Assembly (NCBI GenBank): GCA_964451925.1 | Contig: CAYVKA010000003.1 | Location: 70,685-134,684, forward strand | Origin: Nevskia sp964451925 | GTDB lineage: Bacteria > Pseudomonadota > Gammaproteobacteria > Nevskiales > Nevskiaceae | Length of the DNA stretch: 64,000 nt | Direction of reading: 5' to 3' | In this document: one piece after another, positions 24,832 through 31,977 of the stretch | Layout: each line of letters begins with the position of its first letter | How positions within the stretch are numbered: the first letter of the stretch is position 1 | The notes under the pieces: model-generated | Database searches by the model: none | What the model was told of the DNA's origin: nothing | What the model saw: the letters and a program-made list of their open reading frames with translations, nothing else | Program-made: the position numbers and the translations under genes

Positions 24832-25290
24832 CTAGTCGTCTACGATGCCCCGCTCAGTCACCTGGAACGCACCGCCAAGCGTTGCCAGAGTACGCCCGTT
24901 GTTCATCACTGCAAAGGTCGGCCGGGCGCTCTTTTTGAAGGGGTGAAAGAAGAGCTGCTTCGACACCTCGCCATTCTCTTCGATCAACGCTTCGTACAAA
25001 ACTCCGCAGAGGTCGCCGAGCTTCCAGGCCGGCCCTTGAAGGGCCTTGGCAGGGAACCGCATCACCCGGTCTGCCTCTACGCCGGCAAACTTTTGATAAT
25101 CCCGAACCGTTTTGTCAAGCTCGCGCCGCAGAACGCCCAGCGGCTCCATTTCGGCGCTGCCGTCGCGGCGCACTTTTCCGATCAGCACCAGCTCGCCCGA
25201 AGGCAGAGACCAGATATCGTTTTCGGAAATGCCGCGCTCGTCCTGCTGCAAGAACGGGCGCAGCTGATCGGTGGTGTAGCGCTTCATCAA
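24832..25290 (-). CDS. unknown virus protein, 152 residues
   Basis: A soluble mixed alpha/beta protein beginning MKRYTTDQLRPFLQQDERG, with WSLPSGELVLIGKVRRDGSAEMEPLG, KLGDLCGVLYEALIEENGE and RPTFAVMNNGRTLATLGGAF. Charge and length are ordinary, and there is no span or signal. It overlaps the stop of the next gene by 4 bases. No P-loop is present, so it is not the missing packaging ATPase. Function unknown. Confidence 0.55.
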   Translation of the reverse strand: MMKRYTTDQLRPFLQQDERGISENDIWSLPSGELVLIGKVRRDGSAEMEPLGVLRRELDKTVRDYQKFAGVEADRVMRFPAKALQGPAWKLGDLCGVLYEALIEENGEVSKQLFFHPFKKSARPTFAVMNNGRTLATLGGAFQVTERGIVDD

Positions 25291-25562
25291 ACCAGCGTCG
25301 TAGTGACGCGCTCGGGGGTTACGTCAATCACACTGCCGGTCTCTTCGCCGGCTTGGTCGCCGCCGAGATAGCCCACGGCACTGACGCTGACTGAGGTTTC
25401 GCGCAGCATGCGCCGCCCGGCATACCAGCAGGCCGCGCCGACACCGAAGCACAGCGCAGGGCGCGCGAGCGACGGCGCGGCGCGAGAGATACCCCACACC
25501 GCGCCGCCTAGCATCAGCAGCTTCCCGAAATTGGAGAGGTGTTCGGCTTGATAGGGGGTCAT
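25287..25562 (-). CDS. small protein with weak hydrophobic spans
   Basis: A 91-residue protein starting MTPYQAEHLSNFGKLLMLGG with two short hydrophobic stretches (GKLLMLGGAVWGIS and LARPALCFGVGAACWYAG) and a polar C-terminal half (GGDQAGEETGSVIDV). Longer upstream frames overlap the neighbouring gene and lack support. Coupled to the next gene by a 4-base overlap. Probably a virion membrane protein. Confidence 0.5.
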   Translation of the reverse strand: MTPYQAEHLSNFGKLLMLGGAVWGISRAAPSLARPALCFGVGAACWYAGRRMLRETSVSVSAVGYLGGDQAGEETGSVIDVTPERVTTTLV

Positions 25563-25602
25563 GCGGCGGCTTTCATGCTGGCGTGTAGTGCCTGCACACC
25601 GC

Positions 25603-25824
25603 TCAGTACCCGGGGATACCCGGAATGCCGGGGATGCCCGGCGCGCCGTATTCGAGGCCGCCGCTGGCGACGACGTTGCCGGCGCCGTCCGTGACCTGCG
25701 CATTGGCGTTGAAGCCGCGCAGCAGCACGTAGGCGACCGCCACGCCGGCAACAATTTCCCACGGGCTGAATCCGCCCGAGGTCCATTCCTTCGTTGAGAC
25801 GACGCGGTTCGTCACTTGGGACAT
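25603..25824 (-). CDS. small membrane protein with collagen-like tail
   Basis: A 73-residue protein: a polar N-terminus (MSQVTNRVVSTKEWTSGG), one span (SPWEIVAGVAVAYVLLRGF, about 20-38), and a C-terminus ending in three GIPG repeats (GAPGIPGIPGIPGY). A collagen-like tail on an anchored protein suggests a trimeric stalk or spike base. The ribosome binding site is acceptable. Function inferred. Confidence 0.55.
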   Translation of the reverse strand: MSQVTNRVVSTKEWTSGGFSPWEIVAGVAVAYVLLRGFNANAQVTDGAGNVVASGGLEYGAPGIPGIPGIPGY

Positions 25825-25827
25825 GGC

Positions 25828-26004
25828 TCAGCCTCCGGCCGCCACGGTGGCATTGTCGGGCGTGAAGTCCTGCGGGTTGATGGCGTTGTCCAGTGCGGAA
25901 ATGCCGCTTTGGATGGCGTCTTTCTGCCACAGGAAATAGAGCACGCCGCCGACGGCGATCAGCAGCGTGATGTCTTCAGCGGAGTTGCTTTGCTGTGCGG
26001 CCAT
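25828..26004 (-). CDS. tiny membrane protein, 58 residues
   Basis: The frame reads MAAQQSNSAEDITLLIAVGG, with a span (ITLLIAVGGVLYFLWQK, about 12-28) and a polar tail ending NATVAAGG. It fills the space between two neighbours with the same architecture, 3 bases before the next start. The span followed by a Trp-Gln-Lys boundary is the recurring pattern of this block. Coding status is supported by the close packing. Confidence 0.5.
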   Translation of the reverse strand: MAAQQSNSAEDITLLIAVGGVLYFLWQKDAIQSGISALDNAINPQDFTPDNATVAAGG

Positions 26005-26014
26005 AAGTGAATCC

Positions 26015-26305
26015 TCAACAATTTCCGGTGAACCAGCAAAGTGCGTCGGCTACTGACGATTCCGCACTTTGCCCTGCCGATGTTTGGTCTATCTTCTGGC
26101 CGACGCTTTGGCCCGCATCGTAGGTTTGGGCGATGGCGTTTGCGGTAGGATTCGTCGCAATAAAATCCGATGCGGCCTGACCGACAGCTCCGGCAGCCGA
26201 ACCATTCGACTGCGAGCGATTCCACAGCCAGAGAGCGCCGACGATGACGACGCCAAGCACCGCCAGTTCAGCAGCATCATCGATAAGCGGCGCTCCCTGA
26301 GCCAT
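26015..26305 (-). CDS. small membrane protein, 96 residues
   Basis: Begins MAQGAPLIDDAAELAVLGVV with one span (AELAVLGVVIVGALWLW, about 12-28). A polar helical region follows (AAGAVGQAASDFIATNPTAN), and the protein ends CWFTGNC. The start overlaps the stop of the upstream gene as TAATG. The terminal Cys pair may be exposed. Virion membrane protein by context. Confidence 0.55.
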   Translation of the reverse strand: MAQGAPLIDDAAELAVLGVVIVGALWLWNRSQSNGSAAGAVGQAASDFIATNPTANAIAQTYDAGQSVGQKIDQTSAGQSAESSVADALCWFTGNC

Positions 26306-26655
26306 TAGGCTGTCACTCCGCGCTTGGTACTGGACGTGCCAGCGAAGTAGCCGAGCATTAAGCCGCCGATGGTGCATGCCAAACCGATCAACTGCCATTG
26401 AATTTTCGCGCTTTGCACCGCAGCCGCTTGCGCATCTTGGTATTGCGCCGCTAGCTTGTTTCTCTCCTGATCGAATTGTGCCCTGGCCTGCTCGATAAAT
26501 TGAGCCTTCGCCTGCTCAACACTTTTCATTTTCCCCACTTCGCACTGCGCCCCCACTTCGCGTATTTCAGCGTTGCAGGTTTCGCGGGTCATGAACTGGG
26601 CGGAAGCGTTGAAACAGAACAGCAAGGCGAAAAGAGCGCCGATTTTGCGCAGCAT
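26305..26655 (-). CDS. exported coiled-coil protein with C-terminal membrane span
   Basis: This 116-residue protein has a signal peptide (MLRKIGALFALLFCFNASAQ), two conserved-looking cysteines (ETCNAEIREVGAQCEVG), and a charged coiled coil (KSVEQAKAQFIEQARAQFDQERNKLAAQ). It ends with a span (LIGLACTIGGLMLGYFAG). The signal plus span resembles a spanin or anchored periplasmic linker, so a part in host lysis is possible. GGGGGA ribosome binding site at 26655. Confidence 0.55.
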   Translation of the reverse strand: MLRKIGALFALLFCFNASAQFMTRETCNAEIREVGAQCEVGKMKSVEQAKAQFIEQARAQFDQERNKLAAQYQDAQAAAVQSAKIQWQLIGLACTIGGLMLGYFAGTSSTKRGVTA

Positions 26656-26737
26656 GGAAATCCCCCAAGTAACCGCCGGCCGGCGGCCCTCGGAATTTAC
26701 CACTGCTGGCTGAATGGCGGCTGAGCAGCGCATCACT

Positions 26738-27016
26738 TCACCCGATGAGGCTTGAAATCAGGTTGTAGGCGGCGGACTCGCCGGCCTGGACCTCGCCCGC
26801 GGTGAGGGCGGCCTGCGCGGTCTGGTTGTTCTGCGCGTTGATGGCCACCTGGGCCGGGGCGGTCACTCCGGCGGCATTGGCCGCGGCGGTGGCGGCGGCG
26901 GCCTTGGCGATGCTGCTGCGCCACATCATGTAGAACAGCAGCCCGACGAAGGCCACGCCCGCGTCAATTTCGATGGTCTTGTTGCCGTTGGAACTGGAAC
27001 TCTGAATCGTGGCCAT
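26738..27016 (-). CDS. small membrane protein, 92 residues
   Basis: MATIQSSSSNGNKTIEIDAG leads to a span (VAFVGLLFYMMWR, about 20-32). An Ala/Asn-rich helical tail follows (AAAATAAANAAGVTAPAQVAINAQNNQTAQAAL). The small residues in the tail suggest helix packing, as in minor coat proteins. It lies upstream in transcription of the spanin-like gene and is separated from it by 82 bases. Confidence 0.5.
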   Translation of the reverse strand: MATIQSSSSNGNKTIEIDAGVAFVGLLFYMMWRSSIAKAAAATAAANAAGVTAPAQVAINAQNNQTAQAALTAGEVQAGESAAYNLISSLIG

Positions 27017-27021
27017 GCGGC

Positions 27022-27339
27022 TTACTCCGTCGGCAGGGCGCTGGCGGGCAGCGGGCCGGTGGTCGGGATGCTGTAACTCGGCCGCCGTTGCCGGCCGAGG
27101 TTGGGGAAGGCGATGACGGTTGCCGAGGGCGGCGCGGAACCTGGAGCACTCGCCGCGGCCGGCGGTGCTGCAGCCTCGCCACCATCGGCGGGGCCAGCTG
27201 GGGCGGCCGATCCTTGGCCCGGCGCCGGCAGCGCCGCCGTGGCGGCCGGCTCCGTTGAGGCGAGCGGGGCATGCGTGCGCACCAGCTCGTAGAGCAGCGC
27301 GGCGCCTAGGCCGTACAGCAGGAGCTTGCCGAGGTTCAC
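27022..27339 (-). CDS. small membrane-anchored proline/alanine-rich protein
   Basis: This 105-residue protein begins with a span (LGKLLLYGLGAALLYELV, about 3-20). A Pro/Ala/Gly-rich, probably disordered stretch follows, ending in a short basic segment (NLGRQRRPSYSIP). It overlaps the next gene by 4 bases. Function unknown; membrane-anchored linker. Confidence 0.5.
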   Translation of the reverse strand: MNLGKLLLYGLGAALLYELVRTHAPLASTEPAATAALPAPGQGSAAPAGPADGGEAAAPPAAASAPGSAPPSATVIAFPNLGRQRRPSYSIPTTGPLPASALPTE

Positions 27340-28124
27340 CGCCGCCGCCCTCCCCCGGTGCCGTCCGCGCCATCGGCGATCAGCCCGAGGCCGAGCAAAC
27401 CCACCCCGATGAGGATGGGCACTTTGTACTTGGTGAAGAGCGTTGACAGGCTGGCGGCAGGCGCCGCCTTGGCGACCGTGCCGGCGGGCACGCCGGTTGC
27501 GACGGTGCGCGCCGGAGCGCCCTTGCTGCCCGTACTCAGCGGGATGCTGATGCCCTTCCCGCTGCTGCTGCCGCCGCTGCTCCCGCCGCCACCGCCGCCG
27601 CTCTTTCCACCTGAGCTGCTGGACGAGCCGCCGCTGCTGCCGCTGGAGCTGCCGCCGGAGGACGATCCGCTGCCCGAGCTGCCCGAAGCAGCGCCCGACT
27701 GCTGGCCGCCGTAGGCGTCCATCGCGGCGTTGCCGGCATCGGTGGCGATCTGCGTAGCCTCGTCTGGGGTGGCGCCTTGGTTGATGGCTTCGGTGTAGGC
27801 GGCAGCCGAGGCCGCCGCGGCGATGTCCGTTGGCGAGGCGCCATCCGCTATGGCCTGATTCGCGGCGTCCGATGCCGAGGCTTCGATGGCCGACTGCGCG
27901 GCTTCCGTGTTGACGGTATCGTTGTTGCTGCTCGACAGGTCGGCCGTGTTGCCGTTGCCGTCACTGGCGAAGCCCGCGGAGCCGGCCGAGCCAGGCGAAC
28001 CCGACGACCCCGACGACCCGCCGCCCGAGCTGCCGCCGGAGGAATCACCCAGCGTCATGCCGCGCCGCGGCACTTCCAGCGGGGAGCTGGCGGGGTCGTA
28101 GAAGGGCTGTCGATCGAAGCGCAT
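27336..28124 (-). CDS. Gly/Ser-rich protein with C-terminal membrane span
   Basis: In this 262-residue protein the N-terminus carries VPRRGMTLGDSS, a motif shared with the gene at 28128 (YPRRGTLGD). A Ser/Gly tract, a helical Ala-rich middle (AAQSAIEASASDAANQAIADGA...ATQIATDAGNAAMDAYGG), and a second Ser/Gly tract rich in SGG repeats come next. The end is a span (ILIGVGLLGLGLIADGADG). The repeats make a flexible, extended protein; a fibre or surface-exposed linker is possible. Confidence 0.5.
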   Translation of the reverse strand: MRFDRQPFYDPASSPLEVPRRGMTLGDSSGGSSGGGSSGSSGSPGSAGSAGFASDGNGNTADLSSSNNDTVNTEAAQSAIEASASDAANQAIADGASPTDIAAAASAAAYTEAINQGATPDEATQIATDAGNAAMDAYGGQQSGAASGSSGSGSSSGGSSSGSSGGSSSSSGGKSGGGGGGSSGGSSSGKGISIPLSTGSKGAPARTVATGVPAGTVAKAAPAASLSTLFTKYKVPILIGVGLLGLGLIADGADGTGGGRRR

Positions 28125-28127
28125 GGC

Positions 28128-28439
28128 TCAGTCCTCGGCGCGCGCGCGGCGGGGCTTGCTCAGCTCCCACAGGGCGAACACGGCCAAGCCGATGAGCAGC
28201 CAGTCATGGCCGCCGCTGGCAGCTGCCGGCGCGGCGGCTGCGGCGTCCTGCGGCACCGGGGCCGAGTCGGCCACCAGGGGCTGCGCCTGGGCCATGGCCT
28301 GCGCAGCCAGCGCGCAACTGCTGCAGTCGCCCGAGCCGGCGGCCGTCATGAAGATGGGGCGCTCCAGCTGCGCCACCTCATTGCCGGCGGGCATCGGGTC
28401 GCCGAGGGTGCCGCGGCGCGGATAGGTATCGAGCTTCAT
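28128..28439 (-). CDS. small tail-anchored membrane protein with PRRG motif
   Basis: This 103-residue protein starts MKLDTYPRRGTLGDPMPAG, shares the PRRGxxLGD motif with its neighbour at 27336, has a CSSC pair (about 38-42) and ends with a span (HDWLLIGLAVFALWELS) before KPRRARAED. The common N-terminal motif in two consecutive anchored proteins suggests a shared binding partner in the particle. Confidence 0.5.
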   Translation of the reverse strand: MKLDTYPRRGTLGDPMPAGNEVAQLERPIFMTAAGSGDCSSCALAAQAMAQAQPLVADSAPVPQDAAAAAPAAASGGHDWLLIGLAVFALWELSKPRRARAED

Positions 28440-28449
28440 GCGGCAGACC

Positions 28450-28977
28450 TCAGACGTTGACCACCATGTGGCTGGTCGGGTTGGGATAGCGCTGGCCGAA
28501 GGACCAGTCCTCCGTGGTCTCCAGCGCGAACCACGAACCGTCGATCAGCACTTCGGCGAAGACATGCGAGAAGACGCCGGGCTCCGCGCCGATGGCGTGG
28601 AAGCGCGTGCGCGCGCCGATGGAGGCGAGCAGCGCCGCCACCAGCATCGCCTGATCGTCGCAGTCCCCTTGCCCCAGCTCGACCGTCTTGCTCGGCTCCT
28701 GCAGCGATTCCAGATCGTCCGGATCGCGGGTGTAGCGGATGTGCTGCTGCACCCAGGCCTGCACCGCGCGCGCCTCGCGCGGGTAGTCCTTTTCCGGCTC
28801 GCCCCGGATGATCTGCCGCGCCAGGTCGTAGATCGTGGCGTCCGCCTTGGCGGCGTTCACCAGGTCGCGCATCCGCTTCAAGGTGGCGCGGATGCCCGCT
28901 TCCCCGTCGGGGAGCGCTTCCAGCGTCACGCGGCTGGGCCGGTAGGGGCGCAAACGCGGCAGGGCATCGAGCTGCAT
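28450..28977 (-). CDS. transglutaminase-like cysteine peptidase fold
   Basis: This 175-residue protein has the transglutaminase-like triad in order: Cys in GQGDCDDQAML (about residue 105), His in VFSHVFAEVL (about 138) and Asp in ETTEDWSFG (about 155). WVQQHIRYTRDP upstream is also typical. Such proteins cleave or cross-link peptides and isopeptides. In a virus operon it may process or cross-link virion proteins, or attack peptidoglycan peptides. No signal or span. Confidence 0.75.
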   Translation of the reverse strand: MQLDALPRLRPYRPSRVTLEALPDGEAGIRATLKRMRDLVNAAKADATIYDLARQIIRGEPEKDYPREARAVQAWVQQHIRYTRDPDDLESLQEPSKTVELGQGDCDDQAMLVAALLASIGARTRFHAIGAEPGVFSHVFAEVLIDGSWFALETTEDWSFGQRYPNPTSHMVVNV

Positions 28978-29007
28978 GCACGGCGACTCCGAGGCGAGCG
29001 GCGGGGA

Positions 29008-29427
29008 TCAGGCGGCGGCGTGGACGGGCTGCGCGGGGGCCGGCGCGGCGGTGGCGGCAGCCTGAGCAGCAGCCTGCGCCTCGCCCGCGGCCTTGATCTG
29101 GCTCGCCATCTGGGCGGCCGGCATCGCCGCGGCGGCGGTCTGCGCCGCAACGGCCGGCGCGAAAATGCCCTCCAGCCTGGCGCCGAAGCGCTGCAGCCAG
29201 GTCGGGCCGGCGGTCGTTTCGGCCGGGCGCTGCACGGGCGGATAGGCGCTGTTGGGCGCGTTCGCGGTGAGCTTGGCATCGACCAGGTGCACTACGCCGG
29301 TCAGCACCGCATGCACCACGGCGCGCTCGACCGGCGCCAGGACGATGGGATTGCCCGGCACGGCGGCCAGGGCGGCATCGATCAGGGATTCGACATCCTG
29401 TTCGACGTTGGAAAGGTCAAGTTGCAT
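29008..29427 (-). CDS. Ala-rich helical protein, 139 residues
   Basis: Begins MQLDLSNVEQDVESLIDAAL, with a helical N-terminal half (PVERAVVHAVLTGVVHLVDAKL) and an Ala/Gln-rich C-terminal half rich in AAQTAAAAMPAAQM-type sequence. No span or signal. It is the first gene after the 212-base gap behind the methylase gene, so a promoter may lie just upstream. Family unknown; a scaffold or coat role is only a guess. Confidence 0.5.
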   Translation of the reverse strand: MQLDLSNVEQDVESLIDAALAAVPGNPIVLAPVERAVVHAVLTGVVHLVDAKLTANAPNSAYPPVQRPAETTAGPTWLQRFGARLEGIFAPAVAAQTAAAAMPAAQMASQIKAAGEAQAAAQAAATAAPAPAQPVHAAA

Positions 29428-29639
29428 GTTTTCAGCTCCGGGGCAATTTGCCGGCAGCGGGGCCGGCACCCATTGACGCGGAAGGATTTACCGGAGCGGA
29501 AACCGTTTTGTCTACACAGCTTGTCGATCACCCATCGCCGGAAGCGGCGGGGATCGAGCGGCGCGGTCCTCACCACCGGAAGCGGCGAGGCGCCCGGGGC
29601 CACCGCCAGCGGCGGCGTTGATGGGTACTCCACCTCCGG

Positions 29640-30326
29640 TTATGGCGGTGGCGGATCTGCGGAAGCGATTTGCAAGGCCTCGGCGATGATGGCGCGCTCC
29701 CCGGGCGGCATCTGCTCGAATCGGCGCACCCAGCGGTTGCGCTTTTTCTTGATCCGCTCGCGCTCGCGGTAGCCGTCGCCGTAGAAGCGCGGATCATGGA
29801 AGGCCTTGCCCGGCTCGAAATTGCACCACAGCGATTCGGTGCGCGGGCCGCCGCGGGTCTGCGCGGTGTAGTCCATGCGGTGCCAGGCGCTCAGCGCCGA
29901 GTCGTAGAGCGGCGAGCGGTAGCCGCTGAGCATGACCTGAGCGTCCAGGGAACACAGCACGCCCAGCAGCTGCTGGTGATCCGCGTCCGTCATTTCACGC
30001 CGGTACAGCTTCAACTTCGAGCGCGTGGCGTGGACATAGGGCGGATCGGCATACACCAAATCGTTCCGCGTCAGCTGCAGCGCCGGCAGCAACCGCATGG
30101 CGTCAGCGACGATGAAGGCGGCGTCGGGGGGGGTGAGCTGGCGCGCCGCAGCGGTGATGACCTCCGCATCCAGATCGGCCAGCACCGAGAACTGAGCCGG
30201 CCGCTTCGCCTGGAACACCGCGCCGCCGCCGAAGAATGGTTCGACATAGACGCGGTGCGGAGGCATGGCAGACACGATGCGCTGCCACACCCCCTCACCG
30301 CCCTTGCTTCCAGGGTAGCCGGCCAT
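29640..30326 (-). CDS. D12-class DNA adenine N6-methyltransferase
   Basis: This 228-residue protein has the D12 (Dam-like) order: AGYPGSKGGEGVWQRIV at the start, EPFFGGGAVFQAK (SAM-binding FxGxG, about 30-40), and catalytic DPPY in LVYADPPYVHA (about 96). Phage Dam-like enzymes protect DNA from host restriction or mark replication origins. No partner endonuclease is nearby. ATG at 30326 is preferred over the GTG codons just upstream. The recognition site cannot be predicted with certainty. Confidence 0.85.
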   Translation of the reverse strand: MAGYPGSKGGEGVWQRIVSAMPPHRVYVEPFFGGGAVFQAKRPAQFSVLADLDAEVITAAARQLTPPDAAFIVADAMRLLPALQLTRNDLVYADPPYVHATRSKLKLYRREMTDADHQQLLGVLCSLDAQVMLSGYRSPLYDSALSAWHRMDYTAQTRGGPRTESLWCNFEPGKAFHDPRFYGDGYRERERIKKKRNRWVRRFEQMPPGERAIIAEALQIASADPPPP

Positions 30327-30354
30327 CACCACCCGCCATCGGTGGTGATGGCTA

Positions 30355-30552
30355 TCACCATTTCACGCAGACCGACTTTTCGGTCATGGGCAGCTTTTTC
30401 GAGCCGTCGCAGCGTTCTTGTTTGGCGGCGATCCAGGCCACGTAACCAGCCATTTCGATCAGCCAATTTTGAAAGTCTGCACGCGAGTCCGGTTCGAGCG
30501 CTTCGCCTGTCTCGACCGGCATTTCGACAATGATGGTGACTTTGCCGCTCAT
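30355..30552 (-). CDS. small unknown virus protein, 65 residues
   Basis: MSGKVTIIVEMPVETGEALE followed by FQNWLIEMAGYVAWIAAKQE. A short beta strand then an amphipathic helix; no cysteine motif. It overlaps the stop of the 398-residue gene by 4 bases and precedes the methylase. Unknown function. Confidence 0.5.
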   Translation of the reverse strand: MSGKVTIIVEMPVETGEALEPDSRADFQNWLIEMAGYVAWIAAKQERCDGSKKLPMTEKSVCVKW

Positions 30553-31745
30553 GACGTTGCCCCTGCTGCCGGCGGCGCCTGCTCGCCCTGCTCCGCAACC
30601 AGCAGCCGCAGCCCTTCCACCAGCTCGCCAACCCACTCCGCATGCGGCTGCAGCGCCGGGAACATACCCAGCACCACCACGGAGGGATTGGGCTGCGCCA
30701 GCAGCTGCTCGACCACATCCGGCCCCAGCGCGTCATCCACCATGTAGGCGTACGCCGCGGCCGGGCTGCCGTTGCTGGCGCCACGCAGCAGCATGTCGAT
30801 CAGCACCGCTTGACGTGCCTGCTCATTGATACCGCCCGCGGGAGCCGGCGCAGCAGGTTGCTGCTGCGCCGGGGCGGATTCAGGCGCCGCCTCGCCACTC
30901 TCGGGGGTGTGTTGGGGTGGCGGCAGCGCGGCGGGCTCGCCGGGCTGCTGCTGCGCCATCGCGCCGCCCTGCGCCGCTTGCAGCAGGCTGGGCACTGCGT
31001 TGAGCGCGCTTCTGAACAGGTCCATCATGCTGGTGCCGCCGGAGCTGGGCGCGGTCGGCGCATCGGCCGGCAACAGCAGTTCCTTCACCCTGGCCAACTT
31101 CTCCAGCGAGTCGAACACGTCCGGTTGCTTGTTGGCCTGCTGCAGCGCCACCAGGTCGGCGACCGTTACGCCGCCGCCACTGTTGCCGCCGCGCGTGGCC
31201 ATCGCGGTGAGCAAGCCGAAAATGCCAGTGACTCCCAGCTCCAGCGCCCGGCCGAAGTGGGGATTGTCGGTGATCTTGGGCGAGGCCTGCACCACCGGGG
31301 CCGGCGCTGCTGCAGGCGCGGCAGCTGCCGGCGCCGCGGCCGGCCGCTCAACGCGCACGGTGAACTGCCGGCCCTTCCAGTGCCCGGCCTTGTCGCCGAT
31401 GCGCAGGTTGAACTTGCCGCCGCCGCAGGAATCGCGCAGGTAGTCCATCAGGCCATCCAGCGTCCCGCCGAAGGCCGAAAAGGGAATCTTGCCGGTGTAA
31501 ATTTCGGTCAGATCGCGGTCGTTCTGCTCGGGCACGCGGTAGACCAGTACCAGGCCGCCATCCGTGGCGCTCAGCTGGCTGAGCATCAGTTCCAGCGGGC
31601 TGTTTTGGGCGCCGGGTTCATCGCCGGATTCCGCGCCGGGTTGCGAGCCGGTTTTCGTGCCGGCTGGAAGCACCAGCGTTACACCTCCTTTTGCCGAGCG
31701 CGTGGCGCGCACTTTCGCGGTCACTTTGCCGGCTCCATGAACCAT
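30549..31745 (-). CDS. 398-residue unknown virus protein
   Basis: An N-terminal domain (about 1-135) with GGLVLVYRVPEQNDRDLTEI and GGTLDGLMDYLRDSCGGGKFNLRIG looks globular. It is followed by an Ala/Pro linker, a helical part with LELGVTGIFGLLTAMA (weakly hydrophobic), a Gln/Pro/Ala-rich stretch and a C-terminal helical region (QAVLIDMLLRGASN...VVEQLLAQPN). There is no Walker motif. The position between the Rep side and the structural genes suggests assembly or DNA-associated function. Not recognised. Confidence 0.55.
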   Translation of the reverse strand: MVHGAGKVTAKVRATRSAKGGVTLVLPAGTKTGSQPGAESGDEPGAQNSPLELMLSQLSATDGGLVLVYRVPEQNDRDLTEIYTGKIPFSAFGGTLDGLMDYLRDSCGGGKFNLRIGDKAGHWKGRQFTVRVERPAAAPAAAAPAAAPAPVVQASPKITDNPHFGRALELGVTGIFGLLTAMATRGGNSGGGVTVADLVALQQANKQPDVFDSLEKLARVKELLLPADAPTAPSSGGTSMMDLFRSALNAVPSLLQAAQGGAMAQQQPGEPAALPPPQHTPESGEAAPESAPAQQQPAAPAPAGGINEQARQAVLIDMLLRGASNGSPAAAYAYMVDDALGPDVVEQLLAQPNPSVVVLGMFPALQPHAEWVGELVEGLRLLVAEQGEQAPPAAGATS

Positions 31746-31972
31746 TCACCGCACCATTCCGCCTGCTGGACAATGGGCTTCATCGACATGGTGGCGATCT
31801 GCTGGCCCTGCGCCAGCGGGTAGGGCTTGGGCGGGTAGCGGCGGCACAGCACGGTGCGGCCCGTGATGTCGTCGTTGTTGCGATGGTGGTACAGGCAGTT
31901 GCCGCAGCACTTCTCCGGCAACGGCTCCGCTGCGCGGCTGGCGCTGCGGATGACTTGATCTACTGGTTTCAC
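31721..31972 (-). CDS. small Cys-rich metal-binding protein
   Basis: This 83-residue protein follows the pattern CCGNCLYHH ... VLCRRYPPKPYP ... EWCGEWF, giving four well-spaced cysteines as in many short phage zinc proteins of the CxxC-CRRxPP-WCGE type. It overlaps the 398-residue gene by 25 bases and lies 6 bases from Rep. Probably a zinc-binding accessory protein; the exact role is unknown. Confidence 0.6.
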   Translation of the reverse strand: MKPVDQVIRSASRAAEPLPEKCCGNCLYHHRNNDDITGRTVLCRRYPPKPYPLAQGQQIATMSMKPIVQQAEWCGEWFMEPAK

Positions 31973-31977
31973 GGCTT

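Noticed and set aside
30549..31745. Packaging ATPase
   Set aside because: Examined because of size and position; no Walker A or B motif can be found in it or in the other virus proteins.
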